From Amia ocellicauda (lineage: Eukaryota; Chordata; Actinopteri; Amiiformes; Amiidae), in assembly GCF_036373705.1 (NCBI RefSeq), contig NC_089853.1:6973905-7037904 (forward strand): a DNA stretch of 64,000 nucleotides. Direction: 5' to 3'. Below the pieces are notes generated by a model that was given only the letters and a program-made list of their open reading frames with translations, was not told where the DNA came from and searched no databases. Positions 1 through 11,575 of the stretch are shown here, one piece after another (position 1 is the first letter of the stretch; every line of letters begins with the position of its first letter). The position numbers and the translations under genes were made by a program.

Positions 1-206
1 AGTGTGCGATCCAGTCATAATCTCAGACACAGCATCAGGACCTGCAGTCCTGCAAAAGACTGCCACATGTGGGTTGTGTTTTCCGAGAGGTGATTAACAC
101 TTTAACAATTGAATAACTGCCCCAAGAAATGCGAGTGTGGATGAATCATAGTTCTGTGGAAAGAAACCACAGATGTGACATGCTGAAGGGTGAACTCATT
201 GTGGGA

Positions 207-412
207 AGAGCAGTGTTGCAGCGGTCAGGGCTCTGGGCTCCTGAGAGGAGGGTGGGGGGTCCAATCCCAGGTAGGGAACCCTGCTGCAGTACATTGCTCC
301 AGTATAAACCCAGCTGTATAAATGGGTAACTGGATGCAAATAAACAAATGCTCTATATTGTAACAACTATAAGTCATTCTGGAAGGGCTTTCTGCTCAAA
401 AATAATAATAAC
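207..412 (+). repeat. tRNA-derived SINE with L2-type 3' tail
   Basis: The head carries a polymerase III B-box-like motif (GGTCCAATCCC near 258-268) typical of tRNA-derived SINEs. The middle (CCCAGCTGTATAAATGGGTAA near 309-329) and the tail (TAAGTC..CTGGA.AGGG..TCTGCT near 371-397, then an AAT-rich end) follow a layout I recognise from fish SINEs. The tail is a degenerate match to the reverse complement of the L2 3' end at 3174-3215 and 42125-42165, as expected if the SINE uses the L2 machinery. The copy is diverged and probably old. The family name is not assigned. Confidence 0.65.
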
Positions 413-727
413 ATAAGAACAAGACTATTTAGTTTATATAAGTAATATTTGTTTTTCTGAAACTCTTTACAATAAGAAGGCTCTATCCATAATACAATCA
501 GCATGGGCTTCCCCTTCCCAAAAATCCTAATTATGGCACAAGCGCATCAGACACTTCCATTGGTTTCTAAGAATAAATGACACCGGACTGTTAAGGGTGG
601 CGGGGTGGAACCAAAACCCTGATACCAGCTTCAGTACTCATTGAAACAGATCCAGAAAGAGCAAGCGTACATCAGTTGGTCTGGTCCAACAGGGGGAGTG
701 TACAGCAGCATCCTCTCAGCACCCTAC

Positions 728-1114
728 CTTGGTGGGCTCGGTCAGCAGCACCCTGTCCACGCCCGTGTCGACGTCCAGCTCGGTCAGGAGGAGGCTGCGC
801 GCCCGGGCAGACCGCAGGAAGCAGTGTGGACACTGGCAGTTGTCCCTCAGCCACACGAAGGGGTAGAGGCTGCTCGACCCGTCCTCCCACTGCACACTGA
901 CCAGGCGCTCCCCGTCCAGCGCGCGGACCCGCCGGATCCTGGAATTCACCCCCTCCGGCAGGGGGGCGGCGGCCGTTTGGTGCCAGCGGCTCACCCCCGG
1001 TGCCACCGGGTCCTGGACTGGTAGATGCCCAGCTCTCGTTGCCTTCTGGAGCAGCCGCAGCCCATGGAGGCCCGGCTTCACTCTAGAGAGGCATCTGGCG
1101 AGACCAGTCCACAT
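728..1114 (-). CDS. BBOX1: Gamma-butyrobetaine dioxygenase, first coding exon
   Basis: Encodes the N-terminal 129 residues of gamma-butyrobetaine hydroxylase, the Fe(II)/2-oxoglutarate enzyme for the last step of carnitine synthesis. Residues about 60-129 match the family's N-terminal zinc domain: ALDGERL, then LYPFVWLRDNC, then the cysteine cluster C93-x-C95-xx-C98 that holds zinc together with a histidine in a later exon. The exon ends AAG|GTAGGG, a good donor at 727/726; the remaining exons lie left of the window. ATG at 1114 is chosen because it is the only methionine codon in the 129 residues and the family match starts well downstream. The first 34 residues are rich in Arg/Leu/Lys with no acidic residue, resembling a mitochondrial presequence; mammalian BBOX1 is cytosolic and lacks it. 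The paralogue TMLHE was considered, but the CxCxxC cluster and synteny favour BBOX1. An upstream coding exon joined at an internal acceptor (CGCCAG near 1089) is not excluded. Confidence 0.85.
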
Positions 1115-2647
1115 GGCAACACAGTGCAGGTGAAGAAAAAGACAGAAAAAATAGAGGGTCTCACACACACCCTTGTGCTCTTCTCCTGGGTGTCGTGTCC
1201 CGGGACCGGCTGCCAAACGCTCAGTGCAGGATGCAGGGCAGGAGGACAGCACTGTGCGACTCTGTGTGGTATGGAGAGAAAAACCAAGAGCTTATATATG
1301 TTTTTATGGACAGGTGACGTAGAGAGTTATATTTATAGGTTTCCAAGAAGTGCAGCGAGTTCATATTAGGTGGAGGGGGACGACGATAACTTGGCAGAGA
1401 AGGAGACAATGGTGTAACGAAGTAGTTAAACTGGCAAGAATCTGAATTTATGATCGACATCAGTAGCTCACTCTAAAAGTCCATTGTGATGATGGAAGGA
1501 ATCCACTTCCACATCAGCATGAAAGGTAAAGATGGAAATACTGATCGAGCTTATCTCTGGGACAAAGTGCAAGTTTACTGGACTCGTAGGCACACCATGG
1601 CGTGGGGGGTAGCATTCCTCTGCTGCTTGGTTTAATAACTGATACCAACTGCAATACTGTTTCCATTTCTTAAACAGTACCGGTTAGGTCTACAAAAAGG
1701 TGGTAACCTATACCAGTTTATTACTTGGGACTGTTTCTCATGGAGTGATATCCATTAGAAAGTGTAGAACTGACACAGAGGAAGGTTTAAATGCAACATG
1801 ACCTAGTTCAAGTGTATATATAATATAATATATAATCTTACACCACTAAACAGTGAAACTATTGGAAATAATCCATCCTCCAGCTGGTCTGTAATTAAGT
1901 ACCTTTTGGTTAAAGCCATTAGAAATATTATGACGATTTCTAGATGTATATTTGTTGTTATTAATATCACAGGAATGCCCACGACTTTTGCCATGATTGC
2001 ACATGTTGATCCAGTAAAGTAACACTTTCAGTTCAGCCCGAAAGTCGTCCACCTCCCTCCCTGTCTTCTGGCTCCAGAGCACCTGGCAGCAGCAACGAAA
2101 CCCAAGAACTGGAGCAAAGAGCAGATATGAGGATCTGGACAACTTCCCAAATAAATACTACACTATAAACCGCTATAAATACAACTCTCTCGAGTATGAC
2201 ATATTGTCCATTGCTGTACTTCATGTACTTGTATTACCATGTATTCATTTATTCAGCTTTAGAGAGTATGAAACGATCCTATTTCCTTTATAAATGAGCG
2301 ATCCGGGTGAACTGCACTGCTACTTTATAGCAACAACTGAAACTTAAAGTCACGTGTTTGTGATCAGGTATCAACAGCACTTCTCTTTCCTCTGTAATGA
2401 CGTCACTACTAAAGAGAGGGTGGTTTAATAAATAGTCATATTTAAAAGACAAACAACAACTGTAAAACAGCAGGAGGACGACACTGCCCTGTCCGGTCGC
2501 TCCGCAGCGCAATGTTCCTGTACGCTGCGGTTTCATAATAATGTCTCAAAGTTAGTGTCCCGTCTCAGCGCTACTGCACACAGACACACAGTAACACAGG
2601 CTCTCACAATAACGCGGACAATCACAGACACAAAGTAACAAGATTAC
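1115..2647. other. Probable BBOX1 5' intron or upstream region
   Basis: No coding region is recognised. On the minus strand a strong pyrimidine tract lies at about 1122-1155, just upstream of the BBOX1 ATG; the next AG on that strand is inside the coding exon. The rest is AT-rich unique-looking sequence. Confidence 0.4.
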
Positions 2648-2760
2648 CTGCTGCCAGGGAGCGAGCGCACATCGCTGCGTTTTGAATCAGCTTTATTGAA
2701 ACGCAAGGACGCGTCACCCGGAGCCGGCGGAGGGAAGTAGGTGAAAGGTCGCAGAGTGTC
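2648..2760 (-). promoter_or_regulatory. BBOX1: Candidate BBOX1 promoter-proximal exon with splice donor
   Basis: A GC/CpG-richer island (about 2470-2790) sits in AT-rich DNA upstream of BBOX1. On the minus strand it ends with GGCAGCAG|GTAATC, a good donor at 2648/2647. It contains an ATG 25 bases before the donor whose phase does not fit the obvious reading of the main exon, so I read it as 5' UTR. The right boundary is a guess; there is no clear TATA box. This is inference from position, base composition and one splice signal. Confidence 0.3.
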
Positions 2761-3171
2761 TGGGGGCTGCGCTCATGACGCAATCGGTGTGAGGTCATCA
2801 TTTATCAGACAGACTGAAAGTGAAATTAAATGCAGAGGAAAGTGTGTATGTATCTTTTTTTTCTTTATCTGAGCACTGCTGCAAGGAGATAACACTCGAG
2901 AAGCACACTGTTCACCCCAATGATGATAATAAACTGCGTGGAAATATAAGCCTTGCCAGCTATGTGTACATACAAACATATACATATTTCATGTGTTCAC
3001 CTGGTTGATGCATTGAGCACACTGTATAAATATGTGTTTGCATACGAGTCTATACATAGAGAGAAAGGATGTGTGTGTTTATATTTTAGAAATCTAGAAT
3101 AGACACATTGCCCGAATGTAGAAAAATGGTTCGCATGTATGTACATATGTGTGTGTGCACATGCATGCATG

Positions 3172-3925
3172 TATTATTTATTTCTTAGCAGACGCCCTTA
3201 TCCAGGGCGACTTACACAATATAAGTGCAATACAAATGCAAAAATACAGTGCAGTTCAAGGCATAAAACATTTTACACAAACCAATTTACACAAGTGTAT
3301 AGAATATACGGGGTTTTGCATCCTGGATTGTGAAAGCTGATGAGTAGATGTTTGGTCCCAGTCAAGGGCCAAGGGAAAGGGAGCAAGGTAGCTTGGTGCA
3401 GTGTGGTCGAGACAGCTGTAGGTGAGGGTCAATGTCTTGAACTCAATGCGTGCCGCTATTGGGAGCCAGTGGAGGGAGCAGAGCAGTGGAGTAGCGTGTG
3501 CGAATCGGGGCAGAGAGGCACCAGACGAGCCGCAGAGTTTTGGATGAGCTGGAGCGGCGGGTAGTAGATGCAGGCAGGTCGGCCAGGAGGGAGTTGCAGT
3601 AGTCCAGGCGGGAGAGGACCAGTGACTGGACGAGTAGCTGAGTTGATTTGTCAGTGAGGAAGGGTAAGAGAAACCATGGGATGTAATGAGGGGTCCAGGG
3701 AGCGAGTGTAGAGAGAGAACAGGAGGGGGCACAGGATGGAGCCTTGGGGTACACCTGTAAGGAGACGTTGGGGGGGTGGATGAAGTACTTCACCATGTCA
3801 CGCCCAGTCATTGAGGTAGGAGGAGAACCAGGTGAGAACAGTTCCAGAGATTCCAAGTTCAGCGAGGCAGGTGAGGAGGATGGAGTGATGAGGAGTATGA
3901 GAACTGAGGAGAGGGAGGCCGCCTG
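3172..3925 (-). repeat. L2-type LINE 3' fragment, copy 1
   Basis: Read on the minus strand, this contains broken pieces of an L2/CR1-group reverse transcriptase C-terminus (SRLDYCNSLLADLPAST and LHWLPIAARIEFKTLTL, in different frames) and ends with the tail GTCGCCCTGGATAAGGGCG then TCTGCTAAGAAATAAAT. Two more copies lie at 35979 and 42117. Several frameshifts make it dead. The 5' limit is approximate. Confidence 0.7.
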
Positions 3926-4011
3926 AGGGACGCGTCAAAAAACGATACTTAACTGGGGTGAGCTAGGCGACTCCTCTGCTGGCTTGCCAGTGTCCAGTGG
4001 CAAAAAAACAT

Positions 4012-4066
4012 ATGTATGTATGTATGTATGCATGTGTGTGTATGTATGTGTGTATGTATGCATTTA
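4012..4066. repeat. Imperfect (TATG)n microsatellite
   Basis: Repeated TATG/TGTATG units. Simple sequence. Confidence 0.8.
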
Positions 4067-4164
4067 GATGCTGGTAAGAATTATAATTTACTGGAATCTC
4101 TGGAACTTATAAACCAACAAAAAGCTGATTGCAAAAATATGAAACCTATATATATATACATATA

Positions 4165-4392
4165 CAGGGGCGGTTCTGAGGGGGGGCCAGTGGGGGGCAG
4201 TGCCCCTGTGACAGCAAGCTTGCCCCCCCCTGTGGCCCCCCTAACTAGTACTGTGGACAAAACACTGTCAGCACCCCACCCCAGCATCGCGGACAAAACA
4301 CCCCCCTATTCCAGCACCACAGAGAAATTGATGGTCCCCCTAATATTACAACTGGCCCCAGCCAGGACCCCCCAGCTGAAATTGTCTAGAAC

Positions 4393-4393
<1 letters not shown>
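4165..4393. mobile_element. Possible non-autonomous hAT-type element
   Basis: The left end reads CAGGGGCGGTTCTGAG, a form common for short hAT-like elements in fish, and the right end reads TTGTCTAGAACTG, a partial inverted match (TTCTAGA-type). The interior is C-rich with repeated ACAAAACAC units and no open frame. It lies in TA-rich DNA, and no clear 8-bp target duplication is visible, so the call is tentative. Confidence 0.35.

Positions 4394-4396
<3 letters not shown>

Positions 4397-4436
<40 letters not shown>
4397..4436. repeat. (TA)n microsatellite
   Basis: About 20 perfect TA units. Confidence 0.95.
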
Positions 4437-4439
<3 letters not shown>

Positions 4440-4995
4440 ACAGTTTTGGTACTGTTAAAAACCCTTGGGTTCCAAACAAGGAGTCAGACACCAAATAGAA
4501 GTAAACGTGCTCTTTATTTCCTCAGATGCGCTTACGCTCCGCCTTAACAAAGGCAGATCAGGCAGTGGAAAAAATTGCCAAACGGCAGGTGAAGTGCTGG
4601 AACCCGATTATTTCAACATAGGGGGGAACACCCAAACAGAAAACAAACGTAGAACAGGGGGGACATAAACAAAACAGCTGTACAACCATACAGAACGTTG
4701 GCTTACTTCCCCGGGGCTGCCCAAACGGTCTGTCGCCAGAAATCGGGCGAGCAGGCACAGTGGTCTGCCACTTGCTGTCATCTGTTTCAGGGGAGATCAC
4801 GAGCTGCTAAACTCTGAGAAGCGCTGTGGCTATTCAGAACCCAATTATTTGAACTTAGGGGGGAAAACCCAAACAGAAAACAAACATGTAGAACAGGGGG
4901 AAATAAACAAAACAATTGTACAACCATTCAGAACATAATGAACCCTCAACAATTATTAATAATTAACTAATTTAACAGCCTCGGGACATCTCCCA
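4437..4995 (-). repeat. Possible solo LTR with internal direct repeat
   Basis: Two direct copies of about 98 bp (4600-4697 and 4837-4936, 237 bp apart, clearly similar, with shared ACCCAAACAGAAAACAAAC) lie upstream, in minus orientation, of AATAAAGAGCACG (plus-strand TTTATT at 4513-4518). Duplicated upstream blocks plus a poly(A) signal near one end look like the U3 and R parts of an LTR. No second copy, no coding region and no target duplication were found, so the exact ends are unknown. Confidence 0.35.
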
Positions 4996-5055
4996 GCAGC
5001 CCTTGCAGAGATGCCCGCATATTAATCAAACTCCGAAACTATATATATATATATA

Positions 5056-6271
5056 CACTCACCTAAAGGATTATTAGGAACACCATACTAATACTGTGTT
5101 TGACCCCCTTTCGCCTTCAGAACTGCCTTAATTCTACGTGGCATTGATTCAACAAGGTGCTGAAAGCATTCTTTAGAAATGTTGGCCCATATTGATAGGA
5201 TAGCATCTTGCAGTTGATGGAGATTTGTGGGATGCACATCCAGGGCACGAAGCTCCCGTTCCACCACATCCCAAAGATGCTCTATTGGGTTGAGATCTGG
5301 TGACTGTGGGGGCCAGTTTAGTACAGTGAACTCATTGTCATGTTCAAGAAACCAATTTGAAATGATTGGACCTTTGTGACATGGTGCATTATCCTGCTGG
5401 AAGTAGCCATCAGAGGATGGGTACATGGTGGTCATAAAGGGATGGACATGGTCAGAAACAATGCTCAGGTAGGCCGTGGCATTTAAACGATGCCCAATTG
5501 GCACTAAGGGGCCTAAAGTGTGCCAAGAAAACATCCCCCACACCATTACACCACCACCACCAGCCTGCACAGTGGTAACAAGGCATGATGGATCCATGTT
5601 CTCATTCTGTTTACGCCAAATTCTGACTACCATCTGAATGTCTCAACAGAAATCGAGACTCATCAGACCAGGCAACATTTTTCCAGTCTTCAACTGTCCA
5701 ATTTTGGTGAGCTTGTGCAAATTGTAGCCTCTTTGTCCTATTTGTAGTGGAGATGAGTGGTACCCGGTGGGGTCTTCTGCTGTTGTAGCCCATCCGCCTC
5801 AAGGTTGTACGTGTTGTGGCTTCACAAATGCTTTGCTGCATACCTCGGTTGTAACGAGTGGTTATTTCAGTCAAAGTTGCTCTTCTATCAGCTTGAATCA
5901 GTCGGCCCATTCTCCTCTGACCTCTAGCATCAACAAGGCATTTTCGCCCACAGGACTGCCGCATACTGGATGTTTTTCCCTTTTCACACCATTCTTTGTA
6001 AACCCTAGAAATGGTTGTGCGTGAAAATCCCAGTAACTGAGCAGATTGTGAAATACTCAGACCGGCCCGTCTGGCACCAACAACCATGCCACGCTCAAAA
6101 TTGCTTAAATCACCTTTCTTTCCCATTCAGACATTCAGTTTGGAGTTCAGGAGATTGTCTTGACCAGGACCACACCCCTAAATGCATTGAAGCAACTGCC
6201 ATGTGATTGGTTGGTTAGATAATTGCATTAATGAGAAATTGAACAGGTGTTCCTAATAATCCTTTAGGTGA

Positions 6272-6274
<3 letters not shown>
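5056..6274 (-). mobile_element. Tc1/mariner DD36E element, copy 1
   Basis: 1,219 bp bounded by inverted repeats that begin CACTCACCTAAAGGATTATT on the left and end with its reverse complement on the right. It is flanked by TA on both sides, the Tc1 target duplication, in a (TA)n tract. It is nearly identical to the copy at 40460-41676. Relative to that copy it carries TTTC extra near 6118 and lacks 2 bp near 5630. Confidence 0.95.
5088..6126 (-). pseudogene. Tc1 transposase with one 2-bp frameshift
   Basis: Starts at ATG 6126 (MGKKGDLSNF), with an N-terminal helix-turn-helix region (LSISQSAQLLGFSRTTISRV) and the first catalytic Asp in AWSDESRF. The frame breaks near 5630, where CTGACTACC stands for CTGACTCTACC in the sister copy (2-bp loss). 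The second part (5633 down to 5088) carries the second Asp (QQDNAPCHK) and Glu (DLNPIEHLW), 36 residues apart, and ends at a stop. Everything except the frameshift looks intact, so inactivation is recent. Confidence 0.9.

Positions 6275-6324
<50 letters not shown>
6275..6324. repeat. (TA)n tract between two Tc1 elements
   Basis: TA dinucleotides separating the two inserted elements; both used TA as target. Confidence 0.95.
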
Positions 6325-6327
<3 letters not shown>

Positions 6328-7200
6328 CGATCAGCCATAACATTATGACCACTGACAGGTGAAGTGAATAACACTGATAATCTCATTATCATGGCACCTG
6401 TCAGTGGGTGGGATATATTAGGCAGCAAGTGAACATTTTGTCCTCAAAGTTGATGTGTTAGAAGCAAGAAAAATGGGCAAGCTTGAGGATTTGAGCGACT
6501 TTGACAAGGGCCAAATTGTGATGGCTAGACGACTGGGTCAGAGCATCTCCAAAACTGCAGCTCTTGTGGGGTGTTCCCGGTCTGCAGTGGTCAGTACCTA
6601 TCAAAAGTGGTCCAAGGAAGGAAAAGCGGTGAACCGGCGACAGGGTCATGGGTGCCCAAGGCTCATTGATGCACGTGGGGAGCGAAGGCTGGCCCGTGTG
6701 GTCCGATCCAACAGACGAGCTACTGTAGCTCAAATTGCTGAAAAAGTTAATGCTGGTTCTGATAGAAAGGTGTCAGAACACACAGTGTGTCGCAGTTTGT
6801 TGCTGCAGACCAGTCAGGGTGCCCATGCTGACCTGTCCACTGACGAAAGCGCCTACAATGGGCACGTGAGCATCAGAACTGGACCACGGAGCAATGGAAG
6901 AAGGTGGCCTGGTCTGATGAATCATGAGTTCAAGGTGTTGACTTGGCCTCCAAATTCCCCAGATCTCAGTCCAATCGAGCATCTGTGGGATGTGCTGAAC
7001 AAACAAGTCCGATCCATGGAGGCCCCACCTCGCAACTTACAGGACTTAAAGGATCTGCTGCTAATGTCTTGGTGCCAGATACCACAGCACACCTTCAGAG
7101 GTCTAGTGGAGTCCATGCCTCGACGGGTCAGGGCTGTTTTGGCGGCAAAAGGGGGACCTACACAATATTAGGCAGGTGGTCATAATGTTATGGCTGATCG

Positions 7201-7203
<3 letters not shown>
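6325..7203 (+). mobile_element. Internally deleted Tc1-family element, copy 1
   Basis: 879 bp with inverted ends CACCGATCAGCCATAACATT and its reverse complement, flanked by TA. This is a different family from the neighbouring DD36E element. It contains a shortened transposase and resembles the copy at 42651-43484, including the same internal deletion junction. Confidence 0.93.
6473..7171 (+). pseudogene. Tc1-family transposase lacking most of the catalytic core
   Basis: Starts [10 protein letters not shown]; the helix-turn-helix part ([19 protein letters not shown]) and the second DNA-binding part ([21 protein letters not shown]) are present. A short deletion near 6800 shifts the frame in the middle. 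After WPGLM (the region of WSDES) the sequence jumps to [21 protein letters not shown], so the second Asp and the block between the first Asp and the Glu are gone. The 3' part up to KGGPTQY is present. No activity is expected; the ends could still be moved by a full-length relative. Confidence 0.9.

Positions 7204-7241
<38 letters not shown>
7204..7241. repeat. (TA)n microsatellite
   Basis: TA tract on the right flank of the deleted Tc1 element. Confidence 0.95.
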
Positions 7242-7246
<5 letters not shown>

Positions 7247-10200
7247 CCTTTGCCATTTCACCCAAAGCACTCTTGCATTAGACATTTGTGGACATGAAAG
7301 CAAGCATGAGGACATGTTTACACTTCATTAAATCATAGCAGAACCAGCACAGTATTAAAGACAACTAAGCTGAGTTGCTTTTGCTCGAGTGACTGTGCAG
7401 TTTGTGGCATTAAGAACCCGAACTGGATTTCAAATAAAAATAGTCACAAGTTGTAAATTCCTGGTAAACGTGAAATCAAGAGCTCTGTAGCTGAGGTCTG
7501 GTGAGTCATTGTGAACACAAACACTTTCCATAGGAAGTACAAAGTGCATTGTGCAATCCTGTGAGAGAGGCTTGTCTTTAAAGATCCAAGCAAGGGACAA
7601 CTCTCATCTGCCAAGGCTTCATTTGGGCAAGTTAAATATTTACGCTGCATTTTCACTGACTCATTCTGTGGCAAAGGTTTCCCCACAGAGTACAGTACAG
7701 CACAGTACAGCTCAGCACACGTGTTTGCAGTGAGATGCACCACAGGTGGACATCCTGCATATTCTCATGACCTGACTGCTAAACCCAGCTGATTGGTCCT
7801 CACACTCTGAAACAAAGACATCACATTGTGCCGCCAAACTAACTGGAAGCTGATTTATTTGTGAAACACAAGAAAAGCAGATCCGAGAGACGTCACACAC
7901 GCAGACAGACAGCAGCCTCTGGTTTTGAGAAACAATGAAACATTTAAACCCTCAGCCCCCTGAAAATGATATAAACATCTCCAGAGCTGCAGTGTTTTAT
8001 ATCTGATCCACGCAGGGTCTGTCAATGAACAGCCGCAGACCTCAGAAGGTTCCCTTTAAAGTCACAGCAGACGAAGACGTGGGCGTCTGAGTCCTTCTCC
8101 GAGGATCCGCATTTAGCAGATTCTGGGGATATTTTCTGCTGTGGTCTGGCCTAAGCAGAACATACTTTCATGCTGGGTTAGTCCTAGGACATCCAGTACT
8201 TACAGTTACATAAGCCACCTGGCTTTTCTGCACTTGGAGACGAGAGGAGAAAGTCTACAGGAGCTTGCCTACCATCCCGGAGGACCGATGAGGCTCTTCT
8301 TAGCCAAGTTGTTGCCATTTTCTGATACATATATGACACACATATCAAGCCATGCATTTTTATTCGAACGACTTTGATATAATAGATCAGTGAGTTTCAT
8401 GACTGCACTATCCGGAGCAGAGACTTCTTTTTCAGGGGCGTAATGGACTTTTGTAAGTGTCTGTGGCTGCCGTGGCTTCCACAGCAAAGTGCTGTGGAAA
8501 TGCCTGAGGCCCTCCACGCACAGCAGCGCAACACAGAAGACGTAAGAAAGAATGATAACATTTGGCTCTAGTAAATCATCTTGAGACACAACAGTCATAT
8601 GAGAGCAATGCAGCTCAAAGCTCGCTGGTTTCCAGGAGACCCGGAGAGTAGGTTGCAGCACAACAACACTGTACTGTTTTTTTCCACTATAAGGGAAAAC
8701 AAGTGACCTGGAGACAGAATTCCTTTGCGGTTCGTTCCCTGATTACAAAGCTTATCAAGGCCTGGCAGATGCTGCTGGTTAGATTGCCTGATAAGAGAAG
8801 GTAAGAGAAAGAAATTCAAAATAAATTAATGGCCTGCTACCAGCCCCTGCCGAAGCCCAAAGCCTGCAGTAGATCATAACAGAAGTCTCACACAGACGCA
8901 TGAATTGCTTTATATACCAGGAGTGGAGACTTAGATATTTCATAGATTTATTTCCCAGGGAATCTTTCTGATTCAGTTGGCAGCCGAGTGGAGAGATGAC
9001 ATTCCTCCAGAGAGACGAGCACTGCATTTTTTGGGAACATTACCAGAACAATGTGAAGGCCACGGACTATTGACATAAAGTTAGTAACATTTAGCACATA
9101 GAATGGATTCAGACACTGCTGTGATGTTGTGGCACTTGACTCTCCTCGATTGTCGGTGCACGACACCCCATGTAACATTCCAGCAAAGCCATGCTGAAAT
9201 CCCGGGCCGTGGCTTTTCTCGCACAGTGTTCCTGTCGGGACGGGCGGCCCTCAAAGCAAGTTTATAATTTTCTAAAATTGAGAGCCGTTTCCTTCCGCCA
9301 ACTCTCTTTAAAAAGCTATTTCCATGTTCTCGAGAGCTAGCTTCTGAGGACAAACGCCGAGCCCAACAACCACACCTGCTTGTTACCATTTTTATTGGCT
9401 TCCTGCTGTAAAAATAAAATAAAATAAAATAGTGCAATGGCTCTTGTACTACGCGCAAAGCCGGCTCCAGATGTGTCCGTAGTTTCAGAGAGATTTATGG
9501 TTTTGAGTCATGCATCACAATTAAGTTAACTTTTGTAGGGTACTTATTAAATTCTATTGAATGTTTAACGTTTGACTTTTGATCTTGTTAAATCCCAAAA
9601 CAATCAGAAGACGAGGGATTTGTTTTCTCCGCTGATTTATCCAAAAGATGAAAAGTCTGATTTTCCAACTGCCACGTGGGATCATGCGTCCAATGCTGCA
9701 CTAATTAAGAGGATGGCCTTTCTTTTTGTTGTTTTTCTTTTCCTTTGTTTTGCCTCATTAGTGAGAAAAGGACATTTATCAATTTCTGTGACTGGAAAAG
9801 AGCCAGAGTAACACCCCAAGCCACATTTAATCACCACCCTCTCCCACTCCAAGCATGCAGGCAAGAGCTGAATAACATGTGGACAACCTGAGGGTGATGA
9901 TTTTGACGTGTGTCTGCACCATTACCCACAATCCCCTGGGGGTCAGCCCACTCCGCCACCGCAGATTGTTATAGTGTGTTTGCTACAGGATAGCAACGGT
10001 ATCCGTCTCCTCCAGATGAAAACCTGACGGAATCTGAAGCGCACAATCTTTTCCATACAAAGAGGAAGAACCCCCCCACCGCACCCCCCAGAGAGTCAAC
10101 TATAGTGAGCTGCTCTGAGCTTGACTCACACACTGGCAGCTCGGATGACCCTGATGAGACACAGGATGGGCATTTCAGACGACTCTAGCTATGTGCGGAG

Positions 10201-11492
10201 ATGGCATTGGGGTGTAAACACTTTTGGAAGGGGCGTGCGTGCGGCTTTTCCACAATGCTTGAAGACACACTCATCAGTCTGCGTTTTGTGTTAGTTTGTC
10301 TGTCTGTTATTGTTTTGTAATTGATGGTTAGTGTTAAACTTCGAAGCAGCGTTTAGATATCGGTCTTCCCAGGCTATTACTATTCTCTGTCTGTCATTAC
10401 TAACGTCAAGCCCACCATTAAATAGCAACTCCAGTAGCAGGTTTCCCAACTAAACGAGCTTTCAACTCAAACTCTCTGCCCTTCTGCGTTCAATACCTCA
10501 GTGTGGCTTGTTGTGGCCGATCAGTCAAGGCTCAGGCGCTTTCATTTCTGATGTGTTTTGTGTCAGCTATGCAGGCAGGCTGATAAACCGGGACCTTTGC
10601 GTCATACAGGGGGGCCTCACTAGCAAAAGAGCAGATAAAATCAATAGAGATGATACACTTTAAAGCACTGCACTGTGACCTTAAGACAGTGTGCGATTTA
10701 ATGGCCACTTTTTCTGTTTAAAGAAAGGATTTGCGAATTCAGTTTATAAAAGGAAAAAAATAAACCTGTCTGGTATGTGATAAATGGCAGCACTTAAAAG
10801 CAACATGCCTTTCAAGTCTTTTTCACTAGGACTACCTCCAAGAAAGTAGGAGCCTCAGAAAGACTGGCATTCCCTGTCAGCTAATTGCAGTATCTCTCGG
10901 CTGTTTTGTTTCAGGCGGGCAGGCGGGTTTCCATCACATTTTTTCTCTCTCTGATCCTAAAGTAAGGAAAAGCAGTTACAGGGGGCTGTTTCTACTGAAG
11001 GTCCCATGGACATGAAAACAACCTGACTCCTAATCACACAGCCAGCTGATCGAAAGTAAGTGGAGTCAGAGAAGACACACACATCTGTGACACAGTGGCA
11101 GAGACATGTATGTGAATAGTATGTGGCACCTGAAGAAGAACTGTCTTAAATGTGCATGTTCATTGAGGAGCCCTCTGTCAGTGGGGTAGAGTGTGAGCTT
11201 TATATAAACGCTTGGGAGAAGATTTTCTTTTGCTTACAGATACGATAACTCCACAGACTTTATGCTAGAGATGGGCCTTCAGCATTTGTAACTGAATTTG
11301 CCAATCAATGATCAATGCTGTTTAATATCTTCTTGATTGCAAAACAATAGCGCCTAATAACTTACTGAAAACATATGTATATTGTAGAGGTTTTTTAAGG
11401 TTGCTCACGCTAAGTAGCAGAACTTTTTTTGCCGCATGAGACAACTGTCTGCTTCATGTTCTGCTGGTGTGCATTCGTCAGAGTTCAAAGCC

Positions 11493-11570
<78 letters not shown>
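11493..11570. repeat. (GA)n microsatellite
   Basis: About 39 AG units with one GC interruption. It creates spurious Arg-Glu and Leu-Ser frames. Confidence 0.95.

Positions 11571-11575
<5 letters not shown>

Noticed and set aside
641..1024. Plus-strand frame across the BBOX1 exon
   Set aside because: Antisense shadow of BBOX1.
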